A stretch of DNA of 64,000 bases from Tabrizicola piscis (GTDB taxonomy: Bacteria; Pseudomonadota; Alphaproteobacteria; Rhodobacterales; Rhodobacteraceae): NCBI RefSeq assembly GCF_003940805.1, contig NZ_CP034328.1, positions 1,656,001 through 1,720,000 on the forward strand. The letters are read 5' to 3'. The position numbers and the translations under genes are program-made. Positions 33,352 to 46,502 of the stretch are shown here, piece by piece; the first letter of the stretch is position 1; each line of letters begins with the position of its first letter. The notes under the pieces were generated by a model. It was given only the letters and a program-made list of their open reading frames with translations. It had not been told where the DNA came from and ran no database searches.

Positions 33352-33402
33352 CCACAATTTTTCTGCGAAAAAATGTGGCTTCGAGTTTTCGCTGAAAACT
33401 CG
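33352..33402. repeat. Two AT-rich palindromes between rpoB and rpoC
   Basis: CCACA-rich 33352-33378 (CCACA/TGTGG arms around TTTT/AAAA) is followed by CGAGTTTTC-GCT-GAAAACTCG at 33382-33402. A closely related palindrome, CACGAATTTTC-GGC-GAAAATTCGTG, occurs at 47338-47362. Their low GC and recurrence suggest a dispersed repeat family. Confidence 0.6.
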
Positions 33403-33406
33403 TGCC

Positions 33407-37540
<4,134 letters not shown>

Positions 37541-37568
37541 GTTCGTGGTCACCTTTCATCATTTCGCT

Positions 37569-37745
37569 GGCGCACCACCCGTCGGGCCACGGGTGCGCAC
37601 CGCTTGCGAAGCAGACTATGGGGTTCCATTCGTGCCACCCGTCCCGAAGGGTGGCTCCCGAACCCGCATCGCGCCTGGGGAGGGGCTTTCGCGAAAGCCG
37701 CTTCCAAGACGCGCATGGCTGGGCCCGAAAATTCCGGACCCAGCC
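37569..37745 (-). other. Structured rplL-rpoB spacer with four hairpins
   Basis: Reading the minus strand from rplL there are stems at 37717-37745 (GGCTGGG/CCCAGCC), 37684-37699 (GGCTTTC/GAAAGCC), 37634-37655 (GCCACCC/GGGTGGC) and 37569-37601 (GGTGCGCACCCGT paired with its complement, one bulge). None has a clear T-run. In E. coli this junction holds an attenuator and an RNase III site; a similar role here is inferred from position only. Confidence 0.5.
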
Positions 37746-37776
37746 CTGCTTTCCGGTGGGGTTGCCCCCGCCCGAA

Positions 37777-38151
37777 TTACTTCAGTTCAGCCTTGGCGCC
37801 AGCTTCTTCGAATTTCTTCTTCAGAGCTTCAGCATCAGCTTTCGAGACGCCTTCCTTGATCTTGCCACCGGCTTCGGTGAGATCCTTGGCTTCTTTCAGG
37901 CCCAGACCGGTGATTTCGCGCACGACCTTGATCACGTTGATCTTGTTCGCGCCGGCGTCCGTCAGGACGACGTCGAATTCGGTCTGCTCTTCGGCCGGAG
38001 CGGCCGCAGCAGCCGGACCAGCAGCCATCATGACGGCGCCACCGGCGGCCGGCTCGATGCCATACTTGTCCTTCAGGATGGTTTTCAGTTCCTGTGCCTG
38101 GAGAAGGGTCAGACCAACGATCTCTTCGGCGAGTTTGTTCAGATCAGCCAT
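37777..38151 (-). CDS. rplL: 50S ribosomal protein bL12
   Basis: The 124-aa stalk protein has the dimerising N-terminus [20 protein letters not shown], an alanine-rich hinge (about 43-53) and the factor-binding C-domain with [20 protein letters not shown]. The start is the ATG at 38151. It lies 63 nt after rplJ. Confidence 0.98.
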   Translation of the reverse strand: MADLNKLAEEIVGLTLLQAQELKTILKDKYGIEPAAGGAVMMAAGPAAAAAPAEEQTEFDVVLTDAGANKINVIKVVREITGLGLKEAKDLTEAGGKIKEGVSKADAEALKKKFEEAGAKAELK

Positions 38152-38214
38152 TTTACATATCCGTTCAGTTAAGATGGGTTCCAACGGCGTGGGTTCAACC
38201 ACGCGGGACTAAGA

Positions 38215-38730
38215 TCAGGCAGCAGCCTTTTCTTCGATGGTCGACAGGATGCTCGCGATATTCGCGCCAGGCGCGCCAATGGCCCCGGCGATGGCAGAAC
38301 CCGGAGCACCGATGCACGACACGATCTGAGCGATAAGCTCTTCACGCGACGGCATGGACGCCACGGCCTTGACACCGGCCTGGTCCAGAACCGTGTCACC
38401 CATTGCCCCGCCGATGATGACGAACTTGTCATTCGTCTTGGCGTAGGCCTCGCAGACCTTGGCCGCAGCCACAGGGTCTTCCGAGAAGGACAACATGGTC
38501 ATGCCCGAGAGCAGGTCACCCATCTTTGCAGCGGGCTTCCCTTCAAGGGCGATCTTGGCGAGCGTATTCTTGGCAACGCGAACGGACCCGCCTACTTCAC
38601 GCATCTTCGCGCGCAGGTCCTGCATCTGTGCAACCGTCATTCCCGCGTAGTGGGCAACCACCACGACGCCAGAGCTTTCGAAGATCTGGCCGAGTTCCTC
38701 GACCACTTTCTCTTTCTGGGCTCTATCCAC
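38215..38730 (-). CDS. rplJ: 50S ribosomal protein uL10
   Basis: The 171-aa stalk base protein begins [20 protein letters not shown] and has [20 protein letters not shown]. The C-terminal helix that binds bL12 dimers is present. A probable L10 autoregulatory leader lies upstream. Confidence 0.97.
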   Translation of the reverse strand: MDRAQKEKVVEELGQIFESSGVVVVAHYAGMTVAQMQDLRAKMREVGGSVRVAKNTLAKIALEGKPAAKMGDLLSGMTMLSFSEDPVAAAKVCEAYAKTNDKFVIIGGAMGDTVLDQAGVKAVASMPSREELIAQIVSCIGAPGSAIAGAIGAPGANIASILSTIEEKAAA

Positions 38731-38850
38731 AGTTTCACTCCAAGGTTGGGGGTTTCCCCCCGGCTCATGTGTGCCCCCAAGGGGGCGTTCGGGTCCGTTT
38801 TCAGGTTCCCGAGGCCAAGATCACCCGCGAAGGGTGCCTTCAATCTCGAT

Positions 38851-38911
38851 CCCCATCTCAGGCAGCAGATTAAGGCGTTTGCGCGCCAGCCACCGTCTCG
38901 GACAGTACCGG
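38851..38911 (-). promoter_or_regulatory. Probable L10 (rplJ) leader RNA
   Basis: Upstream of rplJ the minus strand reads CCGGTACTGTCCGAGACGG, then GGCGCGCAAACGCC, TTAATC and GCTGCCTGAGAT. The GGCG/CGCC hairpin flanked by the TTAATC and CTGAGA bulge sequences resembles the kink-turn leader bound by the L10(L12)4 complex in many bacteria. The family match is from memory of the motif, not from a covariance search. Confidence 0.5.
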
Positions 38912-38970
38912 GCCTCAAGATGCTTCTCTTGGCCCGGGTCGTCTCCCTCACCTTGCGGATCAGGAATTTC

Positions 38971-38995
38971 GTAGGGTGGGTGTTAACCCACCACC
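38971..38995. repeat. REP-like GTAGGG palindrome between rplA and rplJ
   Basis: GTAGGGTGGGTGTTAACCCA followed by CCACC is almost identical to the copy at 14876-14900. It starts 3 nt outside the rplA stop, again hugging a ribosomal 3' end. Confidence 0.7.
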
Positions 38996-38997
38996 GA

Positions 38998-39696
38998 TCA
39001 GTTCGCGGTCGCCGAAGCGATGTCGACCGACACGCCCGGACCCATGGTCGAGGACAGCGACACCTTCTTGACATAGGTGCCCTTTGCCCCGGCGGGACGG
39101 GCCTTGCTGACGGCGTCAACAAAGGCGCGGACGTTTTCGGCCAGCTTGTCTTCGGTGAACGAGACCTTGCCGATCCCGGCATGGATCACGCCGGCCTTTT
39201 CGACCTTGAACTGGACCTCGCCACCCTTGGCAGCCTCAACAGCCGTTTTCACGTCCATCGTCACCGTGCCGACCTTCGGGTTCGGCATCAGGTTGCGGGG
39301 GCCAAGGATCTTGCCCAGACGACCGACCAGCGGCATCAGGTCCGGCGTCGCGATGCAACGGTCGAACTCGATCTTGCCGGACTGGATGGTTTCCATCAGG
39401 TCTTCGGCGCCGACGATGTCAGCCCCAGCGGCCTTGGCCTCATCAGCCTTGGCGCCACGGGCGAACACGGCGACGCGCACGGTCTTGCCGGTGCCGTTCG
39501 GCAGCTGGACCACACCGCGGACCATCTGGTCAGCGTGGCGCGGGTCAACGCCGAGGTTCATCGCAATCTCGATCGTTTCGTCGAACTTGGCCGAGGCCGC
39601 GCCCTTGATCAGCTTGACGGCATCTTCAACAGTGATGTTGGCCTTGCCGGCGAAGGCTTCGGTCGCCTTGGCGACGCGCTTTGCAACTTTTGCCAT
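38998..39696 (-). CDS. rplA: 50S ribosomal protein uL1
   Basis: The 232-aa protein has [20 protein letters not shown], the uL1 signature region [20 protein letters not shown] and [12 protein letters not shown]. It lies 4 nt after rplK. uL1 represses rplK-rplA translation in many bacteria. Confidence 0.98.
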   Translation of the reverse strand: MAKVAKRVAKATEAFAGKANITVEDAVKLIKGAASAKFDETIEIAMNLGVDPRHADQMVRGVVQLPNGTGKTVRVAVFARGAKADEAKAAGADIVGAEDLMETIQSGKIEFDRCIATPDLMPLVGRLGKILGPRNLMPNPKVGTVTMDVKTAVEAAKGGEVQFKVEKAGVIHAGIGKVSFTEDKLAENVRAFVDAVSKARPAGAKGTYVKKVSLSSTMGPGVSVDIASATAN

Positions 39697-39700
39697 GATC

Positions 39701-40153
39701 TCAGCCCTTCACTTCGATGCCGCAGGATTTCGCCGACCCGAGAATGATCTTCATCGCGGCCTCAACCGAGTTCGCGTTCAGATCCTTCATCTTGGTCTCG
39801 GCGATCTTGCGCAGCTGGGCCGCGGTGATCGTTCCGGCAACGTCATGGCCCGGCTTGACCGCGCCTTTGGTGCGGTTGCGCTTGCCAACCGACGGCAGAC
39901 CAGCTGCCTGCTTCACCAGGAAGGCGGCGGGGGCGGTCTTGAACTCCAGGCTGAACGACTTGTCCTGGTAGTAGGTGATGATCACGGGCGTCGGGGTGCC
40001 CGGGGGCACGTCGGCAGTCTTCGCGTTGAATTCCTTCACGAAGGCCATGATGTTCAGCCCGCGCTGACCCAGCGCCGGACCAACCGGCGGGGACGGGTTC
40101 GCCTGGCCCGCTTTCACTTGCAGCTTCAGGCTGCCGATAATCTTCTTGGCCAT
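39701..40153 (-). CDS. rplK: 50S ribosomal protein uL11
   Basis: The 150-aa protein has [35 protein letters not shown] and [26 protein letters not shown] ending ([20 protein letters not shown]). It forms the GTPase-associated centre. A GCATCC/GGATGC hairpin lies in the 99-nt spacer to nusG at about 40174-40200. Confidence 0.97.
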   Translation of the reverse strand: MAKKIIGSLKLQVKAGQANPSPPVGPALGQRGLNIMAFVKEFNAKTADVPPGTPTPVIITYYQDKSFSLEFKTAPAAFLVKQAAGLPSVGKRNRTKGAVKPGHDVAGTITAAQLRKIAETKMKDLNANSVEAAMKIILGSAKSCGIEVKG

Positions 40154-40252
40154 CTGGCCTTCTCCTTTGTCACTGCATCCGGCCCGGGATTGGGGGATGC
40201 GGTTTAGTGGTCCGGTCCGTCACCCTTTCAGGCGCTCGCCTCCCACGTCCGC

Positions 40253-40786
40253 TCAGTTCCCTTTCGAGACCTGAGTGAATTCCAGTTCCACCGGGGTCGC
40301 ACGGCCGAAGATCGACACGGTGACCTTCAGGCGGTTGTGCGCCTCATCAACATCCTCGACCATGCCGGAGAAGCCCTCGAACGGGCCATCGGTCACTTGC
40401 ACGGTTTCGCCGATGTCGAAACGGATCAGGTTGCGCGGGGCTTCCAGACCTTCTTCGACCCGGTTCAGGATCATGTTCACTTCGGCATCGCGCATCGGCA
40501 TCGGCTTGCCTTGCGGGCCAAGGAACCCGGTGACGCGATTGATCGACGAAATCAGGTGGTAGCCCCGGTTCGTCATTTCCATGTGAACCAGCACATAGCC
40601 CGGCATGAAGCGACGTTCCGACGTCACCTTCTTGCCACGGCGCATCTCGATCACTTCTTCGGTAGGGACCAGGACTTCGTCAATTTCTTCCTCAAGGCCG
40701 GCATCTGCAACGGCGGTCTTGATCTGCTCGGCGATCTTCTTCTCGAAGTTCGAGAGAACGCTCACCGAATACCAGCGCTTCGCCAT
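40253..40786 (-). CDS. nusG: Transcription termination/antitermination protein NusG
   Basis: The 177-aa protein MAKRWYSVSVLSNFEKKIAE has the NGN domain (FMPGYVLVHMEMTNRGYHLI) and the C-terminal KOW domain (VTDGPFEGFSGMVEDVDEAH). The ATG at 40786 was chosen; an upstream frame extension has no homology. It is separated from secE by a terminator-like hairpin. Confidence 0.97.
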   Translation of the reverse strand: MAKRWYSVSVLSNFEKKIAEQIKTAVADAGLEEEIDEVLVPTEEVIEMRRGKKVTSERRFMPGYVLVHMEMTNRGYHLISSINRVTGFLGPQGKPMPMRDAEVNMILNRVEEGLEAPRNLIRFDIGETVQVTDGPFEGFSGMVEDVDEAHNRLKVTVSIFGRATPVELEFTQVSKGN

Positions 40787-40847
40787 CGTCACATTCTTCC
40801 TTGCTGCCCGGAGCCTTTTCGGCCCACGTTTCTTAACATCCCGGAAC

Positions 40848-40880
40848 AAAAAACAGCGCGCACCCCGAATCGATGCGCGC
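40848..40880 (-). terminator. Terminator-like hairpin between secE and nusG
   Basis: GCGCGCA/TGCGCGC (40856-40880) is followed on the minus strand by CTGTTTTTTG, a six-T run. It lies about 67 nt past secE, in a pair of genes that is usually co-transcribed. Confidence 0.7.
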
Positions 40881-40946
40881 CGGTTGTCCCTTTGGTTGGC
40901 GCGGGCTTACCGCCTGCCCGCCGTCATTTCAAGAGGGAACCGCCGC

Positions 40947-41138
40947 CTACGACCCGATGATCGCCTGCAGGCCGGTCCTGATTCCCAGATCGACCAGGCT
41001 GAAGAACACCGCGGCGAGGGCCGACAGCACGAAGACCATCAGCGTGGTCAGCAGGACTTCGCGCCGGGTGGGCCAGACGACCTTGGCGACTTCGGCACGG
41101 ACCTGCTGGAGAAACTGGAATGGGTTCATGGTGGCCAT
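40947..41138 (-). CDS. secE: Preprotein translocase subunit SecE
   Basis: The 63-aa single-membrane-span form has the conserved cytoplasmic helix FLQQVRAEVAKVVWPTRREV followed by a hydrophobic segment (LLTTLMVFVLSALAAVFFSL). It clamps SecY. A promoter with 17-nt spacing lies just upstream. Confidence 0.96.
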   Translation of the reverse strand: MATMNPFQFLQQVRAEVAKVVWPTRREVLLTTLMVFVLSALAAVFFSLVDLGIRTGLQAIIGS

Positions 41139-41170
41139 GGGGGGTCGCTCCCGCGATAGGTGTTTGCGGT

Positions 41171-41199
41171 CAGATACGTTGAATGGGTGGGCAATTCAA
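41171..41199 (-). promoter_or_regulatory. Candidate promoter of secE
   Basis: On the minus strand TTGAAT (41194-41199) and TATCTG (41171-41176) are 17 nt apart, 33 nt upstream of secE and downstream of the tRNA gene. Confidence 0.65.
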
Positions 41200-41273
41200 G
41201 CGGCGCGCCACAAGAAGCCAGCGCCAAGGGTGCCAATCAGGGGCATCGCTGGCCAAACGGGTGTTTCGAAGAA

Positions 41274-41349
41274 TGGCAGGGGCAGCAGGGATCGAACCCG
41301 CGACCTACGGTTTTGGAGACCGTCGCTCTACCAGCTGAGCTATACCCCT
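41274..41349 (-). tRNA. trnW: tRNA-Trp (CCA anticodon)
   Basis: The 76-nt gene has a 7-bp acceptor stem (AGGGGTA with TGCCCCT), D arm GCTCAGCTGGTAGAGC, anticodon loop CTCCAAA with anticodon CCA, T arm GCGGGTTCGATCCCTGC and an encoded 3' CCA. tRNA-Trp upstream of secE-nusG is a widely conserved arrangement. Confidence 0.97.
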
Positions 41350-41360
41350 ACGCGGGGCAC

Positions 41361-41389
41361 GGGTTACGGCAGGAGCAGGACAAGGTCAA
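41361..41389 (-). promoter_or_regulatory. Candidate promoter of tRNA-Trp
   Basis: On the minus strand TTGACC (41384-41389) is 17 nt from TAACCC (41361-41366), 12 nt before the tRNA 5' end. Confidence 0.6.
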
Positions 41390-41437
41390 GGGGCGAGGCG
41401 CGGGTTCAGCGTCAGGAATGCCAAGTCATCGGGCGCA

Positions 41438-41953
41438 TCAGGACTTTCGGGTGAACTGGCACAGGATCACGATCTGCTGGCCGTTTACCCGCCCTTCGAT
41501 CTGGTCTGGATTATCCCGCACAAGGCGGATGCCGCGCACCGCAGTGCCGCGCTTTGCAACCATCGAACTGCCCTTGACCGGCAGGTCCTTAATCAGCGTG
41601 ACCGTATCACCGGGTGCAAGCAGCACGCCGTTGCTGTCACGGTGCTCCACGCCCGGCAAGGCAGTTTCACCGGCTTCGGCACGGGCCAGCACCTCGGGGT
41701 TCAGATAGACGCTCTCCAGTAGCTCTGCAGCCCATCCCTCCCCCGGCAGGGCTTTCAGCAGTCGCCATGCGGCGATCTGGGTGGCTGCGTCCTCGGACCA
41801 GATGGCGTCGCCTAAGCAGCGCCAGCGCGGTCCAGGGGTGATGTCTCCGGCGAGCGCAGCAGTGCAGACCGGGCATAGCACGGCCACATCTGTGCCAGGA
41901 GCAAGCGTGACGGGTGCGGCATCGGGAGCCGCGCAGAGAACGCAATCAGTCAT
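41438..41953 (-). CDS. phnA: PhnA/YjdM family protein
   Basis: The 171-aa protein has an N-terminal zinc ribbon (CVLC at about 4-7 and CPVC at about 27-30). Its C-terminal PhnA domain reads RDSNGVLLAPGDTVTLIKDL, VKGSSMVAKRGTAVRGIRLV and NGQQIVILCQFTRKS. PhnA homologues were named for phosphonate use, but their biochemical role is unclear. The middle segment of about 60 residues is specific to the longer form. It lies between the second tuf terminator and tRNA-Trp, interrupting the usual tuf-trnW-secE order. Confidence 0.9.
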   Translation of the reverse strand: MTDCVLCAAPDAAPVTLAPGTDVAVLCPVCTAALAGDITPGPRWRCLGDAIWSEDAATQIAAWRLLKALPGEGWAAELLESVYLNPEVLARAEAGETALPGVEHRDSNGVLLAPGDTVTLIKDLPVKGSSMVAKRGTAVRGIRLVRDNPDQIEGRVNGQQIVILCQFTRKS

Positions 41954-41971
41954 GGGAATGCCTTACAAATG

Positions 41972-42002
41972 AAAAAAGGCGCGCGGGATGCCGCGCGCCT
42001 TT
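41972..42002 (-). terminator. Rho-independent terminator after the second tuf
   Basis: A perfect 12-bp stem AAAGGCGCGCGG/CCGCGCGCCTTT with a 4-nt loop is followed on the minus strand by TTTC. It begins 22 nt past the tuf stop. Confidence 0.9.
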
Positions 42003-42024
42003 GGAGAGCTTTTCTGCAGGTCGC

Positions 42025-43200
42025 TTACGCGATGATTTTCGACACGACGCCGGCGCCGACGGTGCGGCCGCCTTCGCGGATGGCGAAGCGCAGTTTTTCT
42101 TCCATCGCGATCGGGGCGATCAGCTCGACCACGAACTTCAGGTTGTCGCCCGGCATCACCATTTCAGTGCCTTCCGGCAGCTGCACGGTCCCGGTCACGT
42201 CCGTGGTGCGGAAGTAGAACTGCGGACGGTAGTTCGCGAAGAACGGCGTGTGGCGGCCGCCTTCTTCCTTGGTCAGGATGTAGGCCTCAGCCTCGAACTT
42301 GGTGTGCGGGTTCACCGACTTCGGCTTGCAGAGAACCTGGCCACGCTCCACGCCCTCACGGTCGATGCCGCGCAGCAGGATGCCGACGTTGTCGCCAGCT
42401 TCCCCACGGTCGAGGAGCTTGCGGAACATTTCCACACCGGTGCAGACCGACTTCTTGGTGTCGCGGATGCCGACGATTTCGATTTCGTCGCCAACGTTGA
42501 TCACGCCACGCTCGATACGCCCCGTGACAACCGTGCCGCGGCCCGAGATCGAGAACACGTCTTCGATCGGCATCAGGAACGGCTGGTCGATCGCCCGCGC
42601 CGGGGTCGGGATGTAGCTGTCAACCGCCGCCATCAGCGCGCGGATCGAGTCTTCACCGATGTCCTTGCGCTCACCGATCATGGCCTGGTGGGCCGAACCC
42701 TTGATGATCGGAATGTCATCGCCCGGGTATTCGTAGCTGGAGAACAGCTCACGGATTTCCATTTCCACGAGTTCGATCAGTTCCTCGTCGTCGACGAGGT
42801 CGATCTTGTTCATGTAGCAGACCATGTACGGAATGCCGACCTGACGGCCAAGCAGGATGTGCTCGCGCGTTTGCGGCATCGGGCCGTCCGAGGCGGCGCA
42901 GACCAGGATCGCGCCGTCCATCTGGGCGGCACCGGTGATCATGTTCTTCACATAGTCGGCGTGGCCGGGGCAGTCGACGTGGGCGTAGTGACGGTTCTCG
43001 GTCTCATATTCCACGTGGGCGGTCGAGATCGTGATCCCGCGAGCCCGCTCTTCCGGTGCACCGTCGATCTGGTCATAGGCGCGGAATTCGCCGAAATACT
43101 TCGTGATCGCCGCCGTCAGCGTCGTCTTGCCGTGGTCAACGTGGCCGATCGTGCCAATGTTGACGTGCGGTTTGTTCCGTTCAAACTTTGCCTTGCCCAT
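42025..43200 (-). CDS. tuf: Elongation factor Tu, copy 2
   Basis: The 391-aa product is identical to that at 21096-22271. The two genes differ, by eye, only at 43057 and 43060, both silent, in adjacent Gly and Ala codons. Homology stops within a few nt of the start and stop codons, which points to gene conversion limited to the coding region. This copy has its own promoter and terminator. Confidence 0.98.
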   Translation of the reverse strand: MGKAKFERNKPHVNIGTIGHVDHGKTTLTAAITKYFGEFRAYDQIDGAPEERARGITISTAHVEYETENRHYAHVDCPGHADYVKNMITGAAQMDGAILVCAASDGPMPQTREHILLGRQVGIPYMVCYMNKIDLVDDEELIELVEMEIRELFSSYEYPGDDIPIIKGSAHQAMIGERKDIGEDSIRALMAAVDSYIPTPARAIDQPFLMPIEDVFSISGRGTVVTGRIERGVINVGDEIEIVGIRDTKKSVCTGVEMFRKLLDRGEAGDNVGILLRGIDREGVERGQVLCKPKSVNPHTKFEAEAYILTKEEGGRHTPFFANYRPQFYFRTTDVTGTVQLPEGTEMVMPGDNLKFVVELIAPIAMEEKLRFAIREGGRTVGAGVVSKIIA

Positions 43201-43258
43201 TGCGAATTCCGCCTTGTTTTGATCGGGCCGCGAGGGACCCCCAAGTTACACGCGCGGC

Positions 43259-43287
43259 GACTTAGCCCGCCGGGCCGGGAAATTCAA
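43259..43287 (-). promoter_or_regulatory. Candidate promoter of the second tuf
   Basis: On the minus strand TTGAAT (43282-43287) and TAAGTC (43259-43264) are 17 nt apart, with a leader of about 50 nt. Confidence 0.5.
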
Positions 43288-43313
43288 GCCTGATTGGCTG
43301 GTGCAGGCGACGC

Positions 43314-43376
43314 CTCCTCGTGCGACTGCGTCTTCTCGTCGGAACGGCAGCGAGGAGTGACGAAGTCATCGACGAG
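43314..43376 (-). repeat. Long imperfect palindrome 3' of parC (copy A)
   Basis: The arm at 43352-43376 (25 nt) is identical, in reverse complement, to 52025-52049. The second arm, 43314-43342, is its imperfect complement, giving a hairpin of about 25 bp. Relative to transcription it begins 8 nt after the parC stop, the same geometry as copy B after hbd. Confidence 0.75.
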
Positions 43377-43383
43377 CGATGGG

Positions 43384-45696
43384 TCAGGTAAAGCGGTTGT
43401 CGCGTGGAAAGCCGCGCGGGGCCATCTTGCCGGCGCTGGCGCGGGCGCCCTGCCATTCGGCAAGGTCGGTTTCCGTGCGGGTGCGACCGGCGGGGTCCTT
43501 CCAGCTGAGACCCTCGGCCAGAACGAATGTGGTCGCGTCGGACAACCCGCCGTCCTTGTACTTTTGCAACCGCACACCCTTGCCTTTGGCCATCTCTGGC
43601 AGCTCGGCCACTGGAAAAACCAGCATTTTGCGATTGTCGCCGACCACGGCGATGCTGTCGCCGCGCACTGGCACACAGACCGCCGTCTTGCTGCCGTCCC
43701 GCACCGTCAGGACCGCCTTGCCGGCCTTGGTCTGGGCGACCAGTTCTTCCGAGGGCACGATGAAACCATCCCCGGCCGTGGAGGCGACCAGAAGTTTTTC
43801 GCCCGGGCGGAAGATCATCAGGTCGCTGATGCCGGTGTCATTCGGCAGGTCAACCATCAGGCGCACCGGTTCGCCCATCCCACGCCCGCCGGGCAGGTTC
43901 GCGCCCAGCAGGGTGTAGAAGCGGCCGCTTTCGGCGACCAGCAGGATCTTGTCCGTCGTTTCGGCATGGAAGGCGAAACGGGGGCCGTCGCCGTCCTTGA
44001 ACTTCTGTTCGGCGCTCAGGTCGACATGGCCCTTCATCGCCCGGATCCAGCCCATGCGAGAGCAGATCACGGTGATCGGTTCACGGTCGATCATCGCCTC
44101 GTAGGGCACCTCCTCGATCTCTTTGGCATCGGCGAACTGGGTGCGGCGGGCGCCAAGCGCGGTGGCCTTGCCGTAAAGCTTGCGAACATCGTTCAGGTCC
44201 TTGCCCACGCGCTTCCACTGGCGGCGGTCGCTGTCCAGAAGGTCGGCAAGGTCGGCGCGCTCCTTCGTCAGCGCATCGCGTTCGGCGTTCAGCTCCATCT
44301 CTTCCAGCCGGCGCAAGCTGCGCAGGCGCATGTTCAGGATCGCTTCGGCCTGGTTTTCGGTCAGGACGCCCTGCCCCTTGGCCGGGGGCTTGTAGTCCCG
44401 TTCTGATGTGGCCCGGATGTGCGATTTCGACCAATCCTCGGCCATCAGGGCGGCTTTGGGGTCGTCATCGTAGCGGATAATGTCAATCACGCGGTCAAGG
44501 TTCAGATAGGCGATCAGCAGGCCGCCCAGAATCTCCAACCGGGCGTCGATCTTTTCCATCCGGTGCAGCGACCGGCGCCGCAGAACCTCTCGCCGGTGGT
44601 CAAGGAAGGCGCGGAGCACCTCTTTCAGCGAGCAGACCTTCGGCACCTTGCCGTCGATCAGCACGTTCATGTTGAGCGAGAACCGAACCTCAAGGTCAGA
44701 GTTCCTGAAAAGGCTGCCCATCAGCATTTCCGGTTCAACCGTGCGGGCGCGGGGTTCCAGAATCAGGCGGATGTCGTCGGCGCTTTCGTCGCGGACATCG
44801 GCAAGAAGCGGCACCTTCTTGATCTGGATGAGTTCAGCCAGTTTTTCGATCAGCTTGGACTTCTGCACCTGAAACGGGATCTCGGTGACCACGATCTGCC
44901 AGGTGCCGCGGCCAAGGTCTTCGACCTGCCACTTGGCGCGCAGCCGGAAGGCGCCGCGACCGGTGCGGTAGGCGTCAAGGATGCTGTCGCGCGGTTCGAC
45001 GATCACGCCGCCGGTGGGGAAATCGGGGCCGGGGATCAGGGCGACCAACGCCTCATCCGCAAGGTCAGGGTCAGCGAGCAGCGCCTGACAGCCGTCAATC
45101 AGCTCATCAAGGTTGTGCGGCGGGATGTTCGTGGCCATGCCGACGGCGATGCCCGAGGAGCCGTTGGCCAGAAGGTTCGGGAAAGCGGCTGGCAGGACGA
45201 CGGGTTCTTCCAGACGGCCGTCGTAATTCGGGCGGAAGTCGACGGCGGTTTCGTCAATCCCCTCCATCAGCGCTTCGGAGGCGGCGGTGACCCGCGCCTC
45301 GGTATAGCGGCTGGCCGCCGGGTTATCGCCGTCGATGTTGCCAAAGTTGCCCTGCCCGTCGACCAGCGGGTAGCGCATGTTGAAATCCTGCGCGAGGCGG
45401 GCCATCGCGTCATAGATCGCCGCGTCGCCATGGGGGTGAAAATCCCCCATCGTATCCCCCGCGATCTTGGCGGATTTCAGGAAGCCCCCCGTCGGTGTCA
45501 GCCGCAGGCGGCGCATGGCCCAGAGGATTCGGCGGTGGACCGGTTTAAGCCCGTCGCGCGCATCGGGCAGGGCGCGGTGCATGATGGTGGAAAGCGCATA
45601 GGTCAGGTACCGCTCACCTATGGCGCGGGACAGCGGTTCGGACAGGGTAAGGGCCGTCGGCCCCTCGATCTTGGGTTCGTCATCATCGGTGGTCAT
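43384..45696 (-). CDS. parC: DNA topoisomerase IV subunit A
   Basis: The 770-aa subunit starts [20 protein letters not shown] at 45696. It has the breakage-reunion domain with active Tyr131 ([10 protein letters not shown]) and the helix [15 protein letters not shown]. The serine usual at the E. coli S80 position is alanine here (A92), and D96 takes the acidic position. The C-terminal beta-pinwheel lies at about 500-740. The 913-codon open frame extending further upstream is not family sequence. ParE is not in the window. Confidence 0.96.
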   Translation of the reverse strand: MTTDDDEPKIEGPTALTLSEPLSRAIGERYLTYALSTIMHRALPDARDGLKPVHRRILWAMRRLRLTPTGGFLKSAKIAGDTMGDFHPHGDAAIYDAMARLAQDFNMRYPLVDGQGNFGNIDGDNPAASRYTEARVTAASEALMEGIDETAVDFRPNYDGRLEEPVVLPAAFPNLLANGSSGIAVGMATNIPPHNLDELIDGCQALLADPDLADEALVALIPGPDFPTGGVIVEPRDSILDAYRTGRGAFRLRAKWQVEDLGRGTWQIVVTEIPFQVQKSKLIEKLAELIQIKKVPLLADVRDESADDIRLILEPRARTVEPEMLMGSLFRNSDLEVRFSLNMNVLIDGKVPKVCSLKEVLRAFLDHRREVLRRRSLHRMEKIDARLEILGGLLIAYLNLDRVIDIIRYDDDPKAALMAEDWSKSHIRATSERDYKPPAKGQGVLTENQAEAILNMRLRSLRRLEEMELNAERDALTKERADLADLLDSDRRQWKRVGKDLNDVRKLYGKATALGARRTQFADAKEIEEVPYEAMIDREPITVICSRMGWIRAMKGHVDLSAEQKFKDGDGPRFAFHAETTDKILLVAESGRFYTLLGANLPGGRGMGEPVRLMVDLPNDTGISDLMIFRPGEKLLVASTAGDGFIVPSEELVAQTKAGKAVLTVRDGSKTAVCVPVRGDSIAVVGDNRKMLVFPVAELPEMAKGKGVRLQKYKDGGLSDATTFVLAEGLSWKDPAGRTRTETDLAEWQGARASAGKMAPRGFPRDNRFT

Positions 45697-45842
45697 GGAT
45701 GTTGTGTATGACGGTCGAAGGCTTCGGTCCAGATGGCATGCGCAGCGACGCCAAGGAACCTTCGGCAGGGTGATGCGTTTTGGACTCAACCCCGCTACCC
45801 GGCCTGTGGTATGAGAGGGGCAATCAATTGACGGAATTCCCA

Positions 45843-46496
45843 ATGCTGCGACTGACCTTGCTCCTGTGTGTTGCCATGATCGGCGCGCTGATGCTGTTGG
45901 GCGAGGATCGCGGGCAGATGCGTCCGGGTCTGGCGAAAGCCGCGGCAGAAGGCCGGCTGCCGGTGGCGGACGCAGAGCCTGCACCGGTTGAGATTGCGGC
46001 AGAGGCTGAACCGGTTGAGATTGCGGCACAGGCTGAACCGGTGCCCGAACCGGTTGCCGTGCCAGTTGCAGAGCCCGTTGCCGAGGCTGTGGATGCCGCC
46101 ATCGCGGAAGCGACGGCAGAGGCATCTGTCGAGCCAGATCCCTATGTCGAACCCGTGCGCGAAGTTGTTCAGGCCGTGGAAGAGCCGGTCTTCACCCTGT
46201 CAGCCTTGGGCAATGAATTGGTCCCGGGCGAAGCGGGTTCGGTGGTCGATACGTCTGCGGTGGATACACCGGCAATCCAGCCACCGGGGGACGGCACGAT
46301 CTGGTATGTGAATGCGACGTCCGTGAACGTGCGCGCCGCACCGACAACCGAGGCCGAGGTGCTGGGCAAGCTGGCCAATGGCGAAGCTGCGCTGCTGGTT
46401 GAGGATTACGACGGCGAATGGGCGCGGATCGTGATCCAGGGTGACGGCGTAGAGGGCTATGTCGCGCTGCGCTACCTTAGCCCCGAGGCGCCCTGA
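45843..46496 (+). CDS. SH3 domain-containing protein with repetitive acidic linker
   Basis: The 217-aa protein has a signal/anchor helix (MLRLTLLLCVAMIGALMLLG), a Pro/Ala/Val/Glu-rich linker (about 42-115) built on repeats such as EPVEIAAEAEPVEIAAQAEP, and a C-terminal bacterial SH3 domain (about 157-213). The last has VNATSVNVRAAPTTEAEVLG and GYVALRYLS. It probably acts in the periplasm on peptidoglycan. Two tandem 30-bp repeats encode part of the linker. It is divergent from parC. Confidence 0.85.
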   Translation: MLRLTLLLCVAMIGALMLLGEDRGQMRPGLAKAAAEGRLPVADAEPAPVEIAAEAEPVEIAAQAEPVPEPVAVPVAEPVAEAVDAAIAEATAEASVEPDPYVEPVREVVQAVEEPVFTLSALGNELVPGEAGSVVDTSAVDTPAIQPPGDGTIWYVNATSVNVRAAPTTEAEVLGKLANGEAALLVEDYDGEWARIVIQGDGVEGYVALRYLSPEAP

Positions 46497-46502
46497 CGGC
46501 AC

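Noticed and set aside
45697-46125. N-terminal extension of parC to 913 codons
   Set aside because: The extra 143 codons overlap the divergent SH3 gene, are low-complexity Pro/Gln/Arg shadow and precede a normal ParC start.
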